Origin: Lactuca virosa
Taxonomy: Eukaryota > Streptophyta > Magnoliopsida > Asterales > Asteraceae
Assembly (NCBI GenBank): GCA_928212115.1
Contig: CAKMRJ010005523.1
Coordinates: 247,194,629 to 247,258,628, forward strand
DNA length: 64,000 nt
Direction: 5' to 3'
In this document: piece after piece, positions 12,801 through 24,277 of the stretch
How positions within the stretch are numbered: the first letter of the stretch is position 1
How the letters are laid out: the number at the start of each line of letters is the position of its first letter
Program-made: the position numbers and the translations under genes
The notes under the pieces: model-generated
Seen by the model: only the letters and a program-made list of their open reading frames with translations
Database searches by the model: none
What the model was told of the DNA's origin: nothing

Positions 12801-13280
12801 AATGAGAGTTTCCTTCTTCAAGCATATTCAGACTCAAACTATGGTGGTCTTTAATTGGACAGAAAAAGCATATTTGGTGGCTGTCAATTTTTAGGTGGTC
12901 GATTGGTTAGTTGGTCATCCAAGAAGCAGAACTGCATTGCACTCTCTACAGCCGAAGCATAATACATAGCTGCCGCTAGCTGTACTTCTCAAGTTCTCTG
13001 GATGAAATCTCAACTTTTGGATTATGGTTACCGCTTTCAACGCATACCAATCTATTGTGATTCTCAAAGTTCCATTGTGATTTCGCACAATCAAATTTAG
13101 CACTCAATGATGAAGCACATTGACATACGGTACCATTTCATTAAAGATCATGTTTTAAATGGTAACATCGAACTTATTTTTGTTCCATCTGACGATGAAA
13201 TTGCTGATGTCTTTACTAAGGCATTAGACGAAACCAAATTCAATGGTTTTCTGAAAAAAAATGGGTATGATGATGTCTGA
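9830..13280 (+). pseudogene. pol: E4 pol: protease, integrase, reverse transcriptase, RNase H
   Basis: Domains in order: protease (WYIDSACSMHMT near 9864, the third residue of the usual DSG replaced by alanine); integrase zinc region (WHRRLAHLNF near 10262 to CAAC near 10375); integrase core (first Asp at 10461-10463, second Asp changed to Tyr by TAC at 10650-10652, Glu kept at 10759-10761); reverse transcriptase (QMDVKSAFLNG near 12080, YVDD at 12340-12351); RNase H (about 12820-13100) and a connection ending in TGA at 13278-13280. Stops include TAG near 9978 and TAA at 10320-10322, and the phase changes at about 10730, after 12115 and elsewhere. The altered protease and integrase residues alone would disable the enzymes. 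Confidence 0.9.
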
Positions 13281-13654
13281 TCCTCAGTTCTTTCAAGAGG
13301 CTTGCACTCTCTGATGGAAACATCAGAAAGAAAATTAGTTCCGAATATAAAATTATTTTTCATCTCGAAACTATTGTCTCTCGGAATAAAAAGGATCATT
13401 TTACGTGTCTTTTTCTCTAACCACCACTTGAGGTCTAAGTTGTACAGATCATCTTATCATATGAATTCCATAGCCCATATAGTTACATTGGTACATATTT
13501 CACCTCAGAACTTACTTCATAAAGTCATCCCAGAATTCAAATCTAGAAAGGTATTGTATTCTAAACTTCGGAAATTCTGTCAAATCTCACTCCGGGAGTT
13601 TTTCAGACCACTCTCCGGAAATTGGTTCAAGATTCACCCCGGAACATATAAATG

Positions 13655-13830
13655 ATCATTCTGGAATTTCTAAAATTTTGCTCCGGAATTTCTAAAATTT
13701 TTCTCCGAAATTTCTAAAACCTTGCTCCGGAATTTCAAGATTTCACTCCGGAATCTCTAAAATCTTATTCCGGAATTACAACTCAAAATTTCACTCCGGA
13801 CTCTTTTCAAACTTGTGTTCCATCATCTTT
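13655..13830 (+). repeat. Minisatellite, unit about 24 bp, CTCCGGAATTTCTAAAA theme
   Basis: At least six imperfect copies of a unit reading close to CTCCGGAATTTCTAAAA plus a short T-rich tail follow one another. Each copy contains the palindrome TTCCGGAA or TCCGGA, which is also scattered through the rest of E4. Confidence 0.85.
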
Positions 13831-14218
13831 TCAAAACCTTGTTCCGGAATTCCTTTAGTTTTTTTTCAGATTTTTTTTCAAAACCACTTCACTCCGGAAC
13901 ATGCTTCATACCGTCCGAAACTCACAGGTTCTGAAATCAAACATGTTGAAGTCCAAAGGTTTTTAAGATGAAACGTTTTCCAACGGTTACTTTTGTCGAT
14001 ACCTATCCTTTCCTCTCGAAATTCCGTTCCACGATTGCACGTCTCCGAAAAGAAAACATCCCATCACTCAAACGGCGGTTTCTAGTTTTTTCCTAGAGCC
14101 AATAGAAGCTTTCGTCATCACAGGTCAACTCACCCTATAAATGGCAAGACATTAAATGCAACCCGTTTCTTATTCCGGATTTCATCATTACCTTTCTTAA
14201 CCCGACCCGTTTCCATCA

Positions 14219-14229
14219 CCTATATAAAC
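14219..14229 (+). promoter_or_regulatory. Candidate internal promoter TATA box for the env-like gene
   Basis: CCTATATAAAC is followed by a pyrimidine-rich 100-base stretch without ATG and then by the ATG at 14334. Spacing and composition fit a plant RNA polymerase II core promoter with a short 5' UTR. This is an inference from sequence only; env-like genes of this group are otherwise thought to be expressed by read-through or splicing. Confidence 0.4.
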
Positions 14230-14333
14230 TCCCTTAAACCCCCTTTTCACTCTTTACGTGCACAAAACCCTCAAACTGCTATTATCTTCTTCCCGTGTTC
14301 TTGAGTTCTTCAAGCTCTCATCCACCTGCAACA

Positions 14334-17171
14334 ATGGCATCTTCGTCATCCTCAAAAATCGATCAAACCGCTCCCAAAATCACGAAAGTTGCTGCCAAGA
14401 AGAGATCATCGAAGGGATCTTCATCATCACATTCCCCTGAACCCTTCCTTAGGGACACGACCCAACTCTTCTCACTCAATCCTATGGATTTTGATGAGCC
14501 CATTCGAGTAATGATCGAGTTCATTTCTCATCATCCCATCTCCATTCCCCTAACTAAAATCCCAGAACTACCACTCCCACTCCTTCTTCTTCTCACAACC
14601 TTGGAGAGGGTTAGAATCTTCAATGATGTTCTGGAAACTAAAATCACTGGTGATCGCATCGTGCCAATCCACAAGTCTACCTTTCTCATTGCAATCGGAG
14701 TTAAGGAAAATCCCAAGGGCTTCAAAGTTCAAGAACCAACTGCCGAGGAATTTCAACAGTTTTTGAACCACATTGGTTGCGATCAGGAATACAAGGAAAA
14801 AGAGTTCAAGAAATCAGCCGTTTTTGGTCTTTGGACCGTTCTGATGCACTTTATCATCTGCGGGGTGTCCGGAAAGCATGGAGGTACGGACACCCTCAGC
14901 AAGGACTGGTTGTACGTAGTTTATAGCATCTTTATGGGAAGGGAAAACGCTGTGGATCTTCCTGAAGTTCTATGGCAAGATTTCCGAAAATTCGCCATCA
15001 AGAGGAAGCCTAACGAAATTTCGAGCCCTAGGTTTTGAGCACTGACGATCCAACAACTCTACAAAGAAAGGTCCGAACCAATTCCGGTGGCTACAATTCC
15101 GAAAGAGGTATATGTTACTTTCAAAACTGTTAAACATTATCAAATTCCGGACAAATCTTCCTTTAGACCTATTCGACGTTTGCTGGAACACATTTTGCCA
15201 TTATCCCTTCTGGACCTATTAATTTGAAACACCACTTGGAGACTTCGGTTGTGTATGACCCAACACAATCTGCCCCCGTCTCCATTGAGCCCACTTCGGA
15301 AGTAGCCAAACCCACTTCGTCCAAGGAAAGAAAAAGAAGTCAGCTAAGAGGAAGACTTTTCCCTCAAAGCCAAAAGCTAGAAAGAGAACCAAATTCGGTT
15401 CCTCCTCTCAAAAGGAATGAGCTCATGAGACTCCGGCTGACTCTGGCCATCCTTCTACCCCACCTACCCACTCTTCCGAGGTACCCCTCGGAGCTTCAAA
15501 ATCACCTGCACACACTCACAAGGAGTCTCCTAATATCCACCCTCACCTTCCCAAAAAGGTGATGTTGGTGTTGAACAAAGTTCCTTGCCCACTGGAACAA
15601 ACCCATGTGTCACTTTTGATATCCCACTTCCTTCTACACATGTACGGTCCGGAACCCCTATTCCGAACCCCAAGCATTCCGAAGCTAGAGTAGTCCCTCC
15701 TACTTTGGATGCCTCAACTGGTCTGATACCGGAAGGAGTACAGGATGACCAGGTGTTAACGATCCATTGTGGGAAGATATTGTTGACAGGGCCAAAACTC
15801 GACATCCGGAACTCACAAGATCTCAGGTCGAAGCAACCCTTATCTCCATGAGGAACAGGGCTATCCAAATCAACATGCCCTTTGTTATTCCCAACGATGA
15901 TGAAATAGATTTGCAATTTGCTTCCGGAGAAACTCCAACGTCTCTGCGTCATGAAACTTTTCATTCTGATCCGGATGAAGAACTTTCCGAAGATGTCATG
16001 TTTCATGAAGATGGTACAAATGTTGCTGCTACTCCCTTGTTGCCTTCTGTTCGATTTCAGTCCAAGCCATCCACATCCAAATCAGCTTTTGATTTCGGAT
16101 CCTCATCCTCCACTCCTGATGCTAAGACATAATCCATTCCCAAACTACATGATGATGCTGCGATCAACAAGTCTGATTCCTCAAAACCTCCTGTCAATCC
16201 GAAACCCACCAAAAAACAAGCCTCAGGATTCCACTTCGGACACCGGATCTTCCGCAGGAAACTACGTTGATCTGTTTGCCCTCGTTGAAATCCGAGACTC
16301 TGTTTCCAATACCATGAAGAAAGTGAATGCAATTGAAGCTTCAGTGGCCGGACTCAACACAAGACGTGATGTCAAGGTTTCCAGACTGGATTCCAAACTG
16401 GATGCAATGCTGAACTCCTTGTCCACAACCAACCCGTCCGGACCCACCACTGCGGAACGAGAAGCTCAGCTGGATCAACTCATTTCCTTAAGGCTCAAGC
16501 ACACCATCAAGGAAGTTGAGAAGAAATATGATGAAAGTGTTGATCACTACCTTGACACCATGACCAAGATGTTAAAGGTCCATGACGATATGCTCAATGC
16601 TTCCAATGAACTCATTAAGCAAACTCATATTCGTCATGAGAAGCAGATCCAACGCTTGGAGAAAGAGAACCGAAAGAAGGATGAGATGAATCTCATTATG
16701 CAACAGGCCCTAATCAAGCTTCTGAGAGTGTGTTGGAACATTGTGGATGTTCCAAACAACAAGTTTGATGAGATGCTCTCCATTCTCTCCCAATTGTTCA
16801 ATCACCTCAAAGCTCAAGCTCCCACTACTGAAGCTTATGATGCCCTGACACTCCAACTCAACACCAGTTTCCAAAAGGTGTTTGAAAATTTTTCCGATCT
16901 TAAGGAGTCGTCTTTGCTTGCACCGGTCGCTCGGACTTCCGTTGCAAGAGGGGGAGAAGGACCTAACTCCAAAGCCCAAGCCCAAAATTGGAAAGCTGCC
17001 TCGGAGTTTTCACTCCGAGATGAAAGTTCAGATGATATACAGGTTCTCTCTGGCTCTCTGAATGCAGATGATGATGATGATAATGATGATGGTGAAAGTG
17101 ATGAAGAAGTGAGGTATGTTACAAATGTAGTAGTAGGATTTCAGGCTCCAAAGAAGCTCCCTACCAAATAA
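14334..17171 (+). pseudogene. E4 env-like protein gene, frameshifted
   Basis: The frame opens MASSSSSKIDQTAPKITK at 14334 and stays open to TGA at 15036-15038. Pieces then continue in shifted phases: 15040-15226, 15224-15420, 15585-15780, 15767-16132, and 16190-17171. The N-terminal part has a serine- and lysine-rich head and a hydrophobic leucine run (about residues 75-90) too short and proline-flanked for a confident membrane helix. The later part is strongly coiled coil (16310-16710) and ends in an Asp/Glu-rich tail (17060-17115). Position after pol, length near 900 codons and the coiled coil are those of Sirevirus env-like proteins, whose function is unproven. No signal peptide is visible. 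I give no reconstruction of the broken reading frame. Confidence 0.72.
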
Positions 17172-18474
17172 ATGACTGAGGAAGAACAAAGGATTTGGTC
17201 GGCAGTTTCATGGCCATCTACATTGCCTGATGTACTCTGAAGGAGTATCGAAATGGCAAAGGTGATAACTAAACTGACGGTTGACGCCTTCCGAGCCACC
17301 TAATCCATGTTGCCACCAATTTCTGCTCAAAGAATTGCTCCAATTGATGAAGGCTCTCCTATCCGGATTCCTAACGATATTCCGAAGAACCTCTTCAATC
17401 CTATCCTCCAAAATTTACCATCGATGAAAACATGCAACACATCATCTCAGTGCTCAACAAAGACAAGGGCAAGAAACCCATCTCGGAAAGCTATCAAGCT
17501 CATTACTCCGGACCACCTCCAAAGTCAAAATCAGGTTGGTCCCAAGAAGAAATTAATCAAGCTTTAGTGGAAAGCATCCAGATTCAAGCGATGAAAGACA
17601 ATCCTAATCCGATGTTGGGGATCTCTCCTCTATTCCGAGAAGGGATTATCCATGATCTGGATATAGTAACTTTATGTACTATGACATCTCCAATAATGAT
17701 TCGAAACAACTTGATCTCTCTCTCTCTCCATACAACAAGTATTACACTAAGTTTTCCCCTCTACATCCAGAAGATGATCCACATTTGATCATCCGAATTG
17801 AGCGTGAAAGACTGAAGACCTTCTATTCCAAAATGCGCTTCCTCAAAAAGAAGTGTGGTCTACGAAGAGGATTACAAAAATCTCGGGGTGTGAAGGAATA
17901 TTCTAACCAAGTTCGAACTCAACTGTGTGTTGTTCCGTACTACATCTTCCGGAATAAACCAACTCAATACACCATCACTGATGCTGACTTCCCTGCGATC
18001 AATCCGAATGACATCTTGACTATCGCAACACGTTTCCGGAGTCATCAAAATGACAGTATCAACATGGGATCTTACCACACTGGCATAAGCTTCCTCAAAG
18101 ACTATGTAGCTGAATTATGCCGATGCGACTATGAATGGCGCATCTATTTGGAACAAAAAACTTCCTTGCCAAGATTGATTATGTTCTACCAGAAGTTGAT
18201 CTGCTAGCTGAAGGGCCCATTGATGAGTCGGTACTGGGGTTTGTCTACAAGCAAAGAAAGACAAACAAGAAGGACTTCTTCCAAGTCCTTGACAAACACT
18301 TAGTTCCAACTAAAGCTCTTCAGTCGTGCATCCAGGTCAGACGCTCCGGGAAATGTTAAGGCAAAGTATGTGAGTCAGCTGCAGTGGTATATTGAAGTTA
18401 GAGATTGGTTATACCGAGCTTATGTTTTTATCAAGGAAGAAGCAAACTGAGCTGACTTGATTGCTAAGTTCACT
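17172..18474 (+). pseudogene. E4 second 3' reading frame, unknown function
   Basis: After the env-like stop, coding-like sequence continues in pieces to the purine tract. It can be read at 17432-17650 (SKSGWSQEEINQALVESI), 17674-18207 (including TDADFPAINPNDILTIATRF and a basic region), 18135-18359 and, in a further phase, about 18350-18475 (QLQWYIEVRDWLYRAYVF). The coding pieces stop exactly at the AGGGGGAGA tract, as the last gene of an element should. I do not recognise a domain. From memory, Asteraceae Copia elements often carry a frame with a similar DxDxP..NPNDI stretch; this was not checked. It could be the C-terminal part of the env-like protein or a separate gene. Confidence 0.55.
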
Positions 18475-18475
18475 T

Positions 18476-18484
18476 AGGGGGAGA
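18476..18484 (+). other. E4 polypurine tract
   Basis: AGGGGGAGA one base before the 3' LTR start; the plus-strand primer of reverse transcription. The G-rich form is usual for Sireviruses. Confidence 0.88.
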
Positions 18485-18485
18485 T

Positions 18486-19156
18486 TGTTGGAACCTGAAA
18501 GTGAACCTCTAACAATCATCCAATAAGTTCCGAAGTCAGTTTCAATTCCGGAGTGTAATTGTTCCGGAGTCAGTATGTGGTTCGATGTGAAGACTTAAGT
18601 AGAAGATCAGATAAAAGGTTCCGAATTAAGTGAAGACATTCCAGAATGAAGTTTGCGTCCGGAATGAAGTTTATGTCTATCTGTATGTATTAATTTGTTT
18701 TGTCATTTAGCTTGATGTAACATGTCATAGGACTTAGTCTCTTTTGTTTTCTTAGATAATCAGAGTGTCAGGAGTAACTCTATTATCCAGTCATATGTAT
18801 GTTTTTGGGTTAGTACGATGTAACACATTCTCCTATAAAAGGAGCATTCAATGACAATTACAAGTGACGGATTGCTTCACCAAAGATAGACATTTTCACA
18901 TTTACTTCACTTACACCTTTCTCTCTAATCTATCTTTCAAACATTCTTTGTGTTCATTTATTGTCTTTACTTGATCATATTCATTGTCTTACATTTAATT
19001 CTTGAAGTACTTTGTTGATTCTCATATTCAGTCTTAACTGGTCTTCTTTGACTCGACTGGAACAATTAAGTTAGTAGCAAACATTGATCTTAAGCATTAA
19101 CTCAAGGTTTGAGTTTTCAATCCTTGTCCCTGCGCAACCAGATCCTTGTTCTCACA
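18486..19156 (+). repeat. E4 3' LTR (671 bp)
   Basis: Starts TGTTGGAACC and ends TTGTTCTCACA. It matches the 5' LTR apart from about 35 substitutions by my count and two extra segments of 16 and 18 bases (near 18555 and 18657). It is followed by the target duplication CAATG at 19157-19161. Confidence 0.95.
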
Positions 19157-19161
19157 CAATG

Positions 19162-21202
19162 GTGTGTTTCTTTTCAAGAATCCACACTAACTTTTATATA
19201 TTTGTTTTGCTCGTCAAGGAATGTTCCTTGAGAGAGAAACTTATACGTCAAGAAGTCAGTGGGAGTCTTATTGATATTGTAGAGTTTTAAGAGTCAATCA
19301 AGAATAAACCTTTTAGTTATCACTAGCACATGACCCGAGGTTGATAACCTAACGTGTTAAATTGTCACATTCTTGTTTCTGTGCATCTTCCAGTTGAATT
19401 GGCAATGCTTATGAATTCTATGGTTCTCATTTGACTGCAAAAGGCATAGCATGTTGGTTAGTGATAGTACATTGATCAATATGGGTGAACTGCTTAACAA
19501 CTTAGAAACACTAGTAGGCCCTTGTGCTACCAGAAAGCAAGAAATTAAGAATAAGCAAAGTTAAGTCCATGAAAGGAAAAACTAAATTTGATTTTGGTTT
19601 TTTCCTCAACCTTATGTTATGATTGTAGGTTAGAAATGATAAGATTCACATGGATGGGAACACATACACCATAAAATCTAGGTGTCAAAAGATTTCGCTG
19701 TAATTCATGAAAATGATTATGAGGAAACATTTTCACTAGTAGATTTTAACGATCTGATAAATATCATTATGGTTAGTGGTTGTATTAATTGCATTCTCAA
19801 ATTCGGAATATGATTACGACATCCCTTTTCATAGTTTGAATTGTGAGAGATGAAAAGGAACTGTTTGAACGCTTAGGAATTATTACTATAAGTTATAAAA
19901 GGGTTTAAACATACACATATGCTATCTAATGCAAGGTGTATAAGCTTAAGAAGTCTGACTAAAGACTTAGCGAAGAGTCACGTATCATAAATCTACACTT
20001 TAGTAAGAAAGTCAAAAAGTATTGATTTCTAGAAGTCCATTTGATTTTTTGTATACATGTCAAAGCTAGTAGCAACATAGTTGTTATGCTAGTGGGAGCA
20101 TAATTGTTATGCTATGTGTTGCAAGTCGGCAATACTAATTGTAGGAAACAAAGATTTCGAATTTGCAAATTGTGAAGTTTGGGAATTCTTTTGCCATAGA
20201 AAGGATTTAGGGGAGAGAGCACTCATACTTCTTTTCAAATCTAAAAGTTTAGATTGAAGTTTTAATGGAACTTAGTCTTGGACATATATGAATGTCGTGT
20301 TGAAATAATTCAACATAGGAAATTCGATATATAGAAATATTATAGCAAGAGACTGATCAGACATCAGGTCTTTATGTAAGACATTATGTGTCTTGTCCTA
20401 TATGCTTCGGATATAGGAACGTTTACATATCTTATAATATTCACTTTTTCTGAGTTTTCCAAATGCCTTGCATATTGAGAGGGAAAAAGGACTAGAACAT
20501 GGTGTGACTAAAATCGTTAAACAACCGTCAATGATACTATGAGGTTTACTGAAGATTGGTTGCTTTTGGACAGTTGGAAGTATAATATTAATTTAGACGG
20601 ATCATATTGACATAATTCTGAATGGAGGTGACTCTTGTTCAGAATTTATAGTCATATGGAAATATGGAAATGTGTCCATAATGAGAGTTGATGATTAGAA
20701 TTTACATGTGAGTTAGAAACTTTAATGCGAGAAAGGTGTTCAAGGAATATGCCTTGAATTTGAAACTTCATTACTTTGGAATTGTTTTCGGTAACAAAGA
20801 TCCAATGGAATATTCTGTAATATCATTAGCTGAGTCTCTATGACTTTAAAGCTATGACATCACAGAAGGACAATGCATTTAAGATTGAACTCTAACACAT
20901 TCTAGTAGTAACAAGAATTCAAAATTGCGAAATGAGCATCATTGGAATAGTGTTTAATCCATATGATATCTTGTAGAACGGAGGAATATTTGATCACTTA
21001 TCTTAGGACACGTAACTTACCGGGTTAGAGTTCGACAACGGCTTTTGGTCGCTACAATTTGCTAGTCAATTCGGTAGTTATACTGGCAGTTATACTTATT
21101 AGACTTATCCAAGTGGGAGACTGTTGGATTAGGTGTCTAAGCCATTAACTATAATTGGTATAAACTTGAATTGATGGTAGCATAGTCCTTTTGGGTTGCC
21201 CT
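19162..21202 (+). mobile_element. E3 right part: decayed pol, 3' region and start of 3' LTR
   Basis: E3 resumes after E4. Near 19200-19290 a relic of the linker between integrase and reverse transcriptase can be read (a frame containing VKECSLREKL and SGSLIDIVEF), as in E5 at 56590-56680. The following 1.8 kb corresponds to the reverse transcriptase and RNase H part, but no frame longer than about 60 codons survives. It includes two copies of an AGCATAATTGTTATGCT hairpin unit (20072-20114). A purine tract (CAAGTGGGAGA, 21110-21120) precedes the LTR start at 21122, and after 81 bases the LTR is interrupted by E5. Confidence 0.82.
21122..21202 (+). repeat. E3 3' LTR, first 81 bases only
   Basis: Begins TGTTGGATTAGGTGTC after a purine tract. 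At 21203 a second LTR start (TGTTGGATTAAGTGTC) appears, so the same 81-base text occurs twice in a row. The simplest reading is that E5 inserted into this LTR; the rest would lie beyond the right edge of the window. Confidence 0.7.
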
Positions 21203-22112
21203 TGTTGGATTAAGTGTCTAAGCCCATAACTATAATTGGTATGTACTTGATTTGATAGTAGCATGGTCCTTTTGGGTTGCCTTCACTCTAGTAACTTGAC
21301 AGGATGACTTTTGAAGAGAGAGGTTGAATTTATTATTTGGAATAATAATTTGATTTATTAATGTATTATGAAAATGATATATTAATTAGAAATCATGTTA
21401 TTTAATTAGTATTTAATCAGAAATTAATTTGGAATTAATTTTGGGACTAAAGGAACTGATTAAAGGAACATTGGCTGTTTTGCAAATCATTGATAATTGT
21501 GAAACTGGGCTATTGGATTCCATAGATGAGAGTGGACGAAAACTATAGGGAGACCCTATAGGTTTCATCCAAGGCCTTTAGATGAGGAGTCCATGGGCTG
21601 CTTAAGCCTTAAGCAGGAAATTAGGGTTTCCTCTAGAAAACCCTAGCAGCCCAAGCCTATATAAAGACCCCACCACCTATGATTTTCGGCCAACGCTTAC
21701 ATTTGTAAACCCTAGCCGAAATTTGGTGCAATTCCCTCCTCTATCCTCTCATCCTCTTGCTAGTGGTGTTTGTAAGCCATTAGAGGTGCAACATTTGAGG
21801 CACTAAGCTTTCAAGAGTCAAGGATCTACAAGGTTTCTTGTTATTGCTACATAACAAGTGAGGTAAACTTCTAAACCCTAATTATATGTGGATTTCGAAT
21901 TATATACTAATTTCTAGGGTTTTGCTTTAGTATTCAATTTGCATGTTCAACTAGTGAAAAACATAGATCCAAAGCAATTAGGGTTGCATGAACACATAGG
22001 TTGTAGTTATGCTCAAAACCCATCAATGGTATCAGAGCCTAAGATGTTTTTCAGTTGAATTTGATGCATAAGTGGATTGTCCAAAGGAGGAGGGAACATA
22101 CTTGTCAATTTG
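21203..22112 (+). mobile_element. E5: non-autonomous Copia element, left part
   Basis: 5' LTR 21203-22025 (823 bp, ending AAACCCATCA), primer site ATGGTATCAGAGCC at 22026-22039, and 72 bases of leader up to the E6 insertion at 22113. A TATA-like CCTATATAAAG lies at 21656-21666. E5 resumes at 29920. Confidence 0.87.
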
Positions 22113-22898
22113 TGTTGGATTAGTGTCTAAGCCCGTAACTATATTTGGTATGTACTTGACCCGGTTGTGCATGGTCCTTCTGGGTTGCCTTCACCAAAGC
22201 AACTTGACAAGGTAATTTGATATGAGAGAGAGGATATTATGGTTTATTAGTATATGATAAGAATAATATATTAAAGGAGAAATCATATTTATTTAATTAG
22301 TATTAGTCATAAATTAATTAGGAATTAATTTGGTGACTAAAAGAGATTAATTAAATAAAGGGGTATAAACTGTCAAATGTGTGATAGTTGGATTTTGGGC
22401 TAGGAAACCTAATGGACTAGAGGGGGGAACGAAAATATGATGAAAGGATCATCATATTTCGTCCAAGGCCCTATTCCAGAAGGTTCCTTGGGCTGCTTGG
22501 TGGCTAAGCTGTCCATTAGGGTTTAGAATGAAATCCTAGTAGCCTGCAAGTATAAATATGACCCCTAGGCTATGGAAATCAGCTAGACATTATTCCAAGA
22601 GAAACCCGAGGCCAATTTCTAGCATCCTCCCTCCTCTCTCTTATTGCCTTTTTGCTACTTGGTGTTTGTGATCCATTAGAGGAATTACAATTGTGATTCT
22701 AAGCTCAAGCAAAGAAGATTCAAGCTATTTGAAGAGGTAAACATCTAGATCTGATGTTGTTTGTTATTTTGATAATATGTATGCTAGTTTAGGGTTTGCA
22801 AGACTTGGATTCAAAGCATGTACAATAGAGAAACCTAGATCCAAGCATTAGGGTTTGTATGAGCACATAGGATTGTTTCTTATGCATAAAACCCATCA
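22113..22898 (+). repeat. E6 5' LTR (786 bp)
   Basis: Starts TGTTGGATTAGTGTC and ends AAACCCATCA. A TATA-like GTATAAATAT lies at 22550-22559, giving a transcript start a few tens of bases later. Confidence 0.95.
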
Positions 22899-22899
22899 G

Positions 22900-22912
22900 T
22901 GGTATCAGAGCC
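22900..22912 (+). other. E6 primer-binding site
   Basis: TGGTATCAGAGCC one base after the LTR, complementary to the initiator methionine tRNA 3' end. Confidence 0.93.
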
Positions 22913-24277
22913 TTGATTGGTTTCAATTGTATGTGATGCTTAACTGTTTTGCTTGCTGAAAATCGAGTTTTTTTTTTGCCTCTGCCCGACTCAACTCGGC
23001 GAGTCAGTATCTGGACTCGGCGAGTTCAGAGCTGACTCGGCGAGTTCGAGCGTCAGACAGAGGATATTTCGGGATTTAGTTGCTGTTTTGACTTGGATAC
23101 AATGCCTAAATCGTTTTTTGAAGTTAAAATCCGAATTTTATCTTAATTAAATGATTATCCTTGCCAAAACAATAGATAATTTCAAATCTTTTGAATATTG
23201 GTTGTTTATATAAATATGGATTATTTAAAATTATTTGGTAATTATCTAATGACTAAATAAAGTTAGATCAAATATAGATAATTATGAAATTAATTGTTTA
23301 ATTTAAATTATGTGTTATTTGATTCCCTTATGTTTTGAAAAGTTCAAAACTTGCCCTCAAGTTTTGAAATTTGAATTTTGTGATTAGAAGTTTAATTTGA
23401 AAATTTAAATTTCAAACCCTTAGAATTTCACAAGCTTAAAATTCAACCTTATGCTATTATATTATTACAAGATTAATTAATATATATTTATAAGAATAAG
23501 CTAGTCTTATCGCTAGTAGGCCTCATTCACGAAGCCAGTCTATAAGGTGGGTATAAGGTTGCTGCCTATAAAATGACGCTTAATGGGTGTACACTCACAC
23601 CTACCGCTTGCTTGAATGGTGGAGGGTCGTTAGCCGAACGGATAGGATAGGGCATTTAATTCATCATTATAAGTATAATGGAAATATTAAAGTAACTACA
23701 TTGTTTTATAAATTCCCAATCTTAGTTACTTTAGGGTAAAATGTGAAAATGATGCTACTCCATGGAATTACACTTTGTACCCCTGTCAAACGTTAGTGGA
23801 GCCTGCGTGGTTAACCGGCACACAAATTTGGGATTGACATTGGTGACAAAGGGTGGCTCGAGGTTTTATCATAGATCAATGGAGCGTGCATGGCTAACCA
23901 GCACATTGATTAGGTGATGAAGACATTGAGTGCGCCATGTTGATTTGCATGGTTATTCACAAACTTATTTGCGATCCTCGGCATCCCAGTCGCAAATCTG
24001 AAGTGCATATCGAGATTTAAACATGCCATTGAAATGTTTAATGAATCTCAAAAGAAATCTAGGAATTTTCAAATACATTTAAAACTTAATTCTTTTCGTT
24101 TTGCATGGTGAAAATTAGTGAATTGTCATTCACTTACCTTCAATATTATTTACTTTTAGATTACGGCATCCCTTTTCTAAGTTGTATATAATGTTGTTGG
24201 ATTCTAGCCCTAATTTCTCATTTGGGTGTTTAATTGGGGATTCATTTCTAATCAAACCTTGTTCCTTTCTATTTCAG
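22913..24277 (+). other. E6 untranslated leader
   Basis: About 1.36 kb between primer site and gag. Three palindromes on the ACTCGGCGAGT theme lie at about 22994-23047. AT-rich sequence follows, then the block shared with E3, E5 and E8 (AGGCCTCATTCACGAAG near 23519, GGAGGGTCGTTAGCCGAACG near 23621, TTGCATGGTTATTCACA near 23936). No credible gene is present. The shared block is a candidate packaging region. Confidence 0.75.

Larger units (their letters stand above)
13281..14333 (+). other. E4 pol-env intergenic region
   Basis: About 1 kb between RNase H and the env-like start, without a credible gene. It holds a minisatellite (13655-13830), then a C/T-rich tract and a TATA-like box (14219-14229) some 105 bases before the env-like ATG. 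Confidence 0.75.
5934..19156 (+). mobile_element. E4: Sirevirus-like Copia element with env-like gene, 13.2 kb
   Basis: Two LTRs (5934-6570 and 18486-19156) enclose primer site, gag, protease, integrase, reverse transcriptase and RNase H in Copia order, followed by about 5 kb with an env-like reading frame and a further 3' frame. The flanks are CCATG (5929-5933) and CAATG (19157-19161), a 5-bp target duplication with one change. A long gag with a coiled-coil extension, the purine tract AGGGGGAGA before the 3' LTR and the env-like gene after pol are traits of the Sirevirus branch of Copia; the branch name is from family knowledge. All genes carry stops or frameshifts. By my eye count the LTRs differ at roughly 35 sites plus two indels, so the insertion is not recent. 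Confidence 0.93.

Noticed and set aside
21122..22025. Tandem LTR-internal-LTR arrangement by unequal recombination
   Set aside because: It would not explain the 81-base repeat of the LTR start; nesting explains both repeat and primer site. Kept as an alternative because the far end is outside the window.
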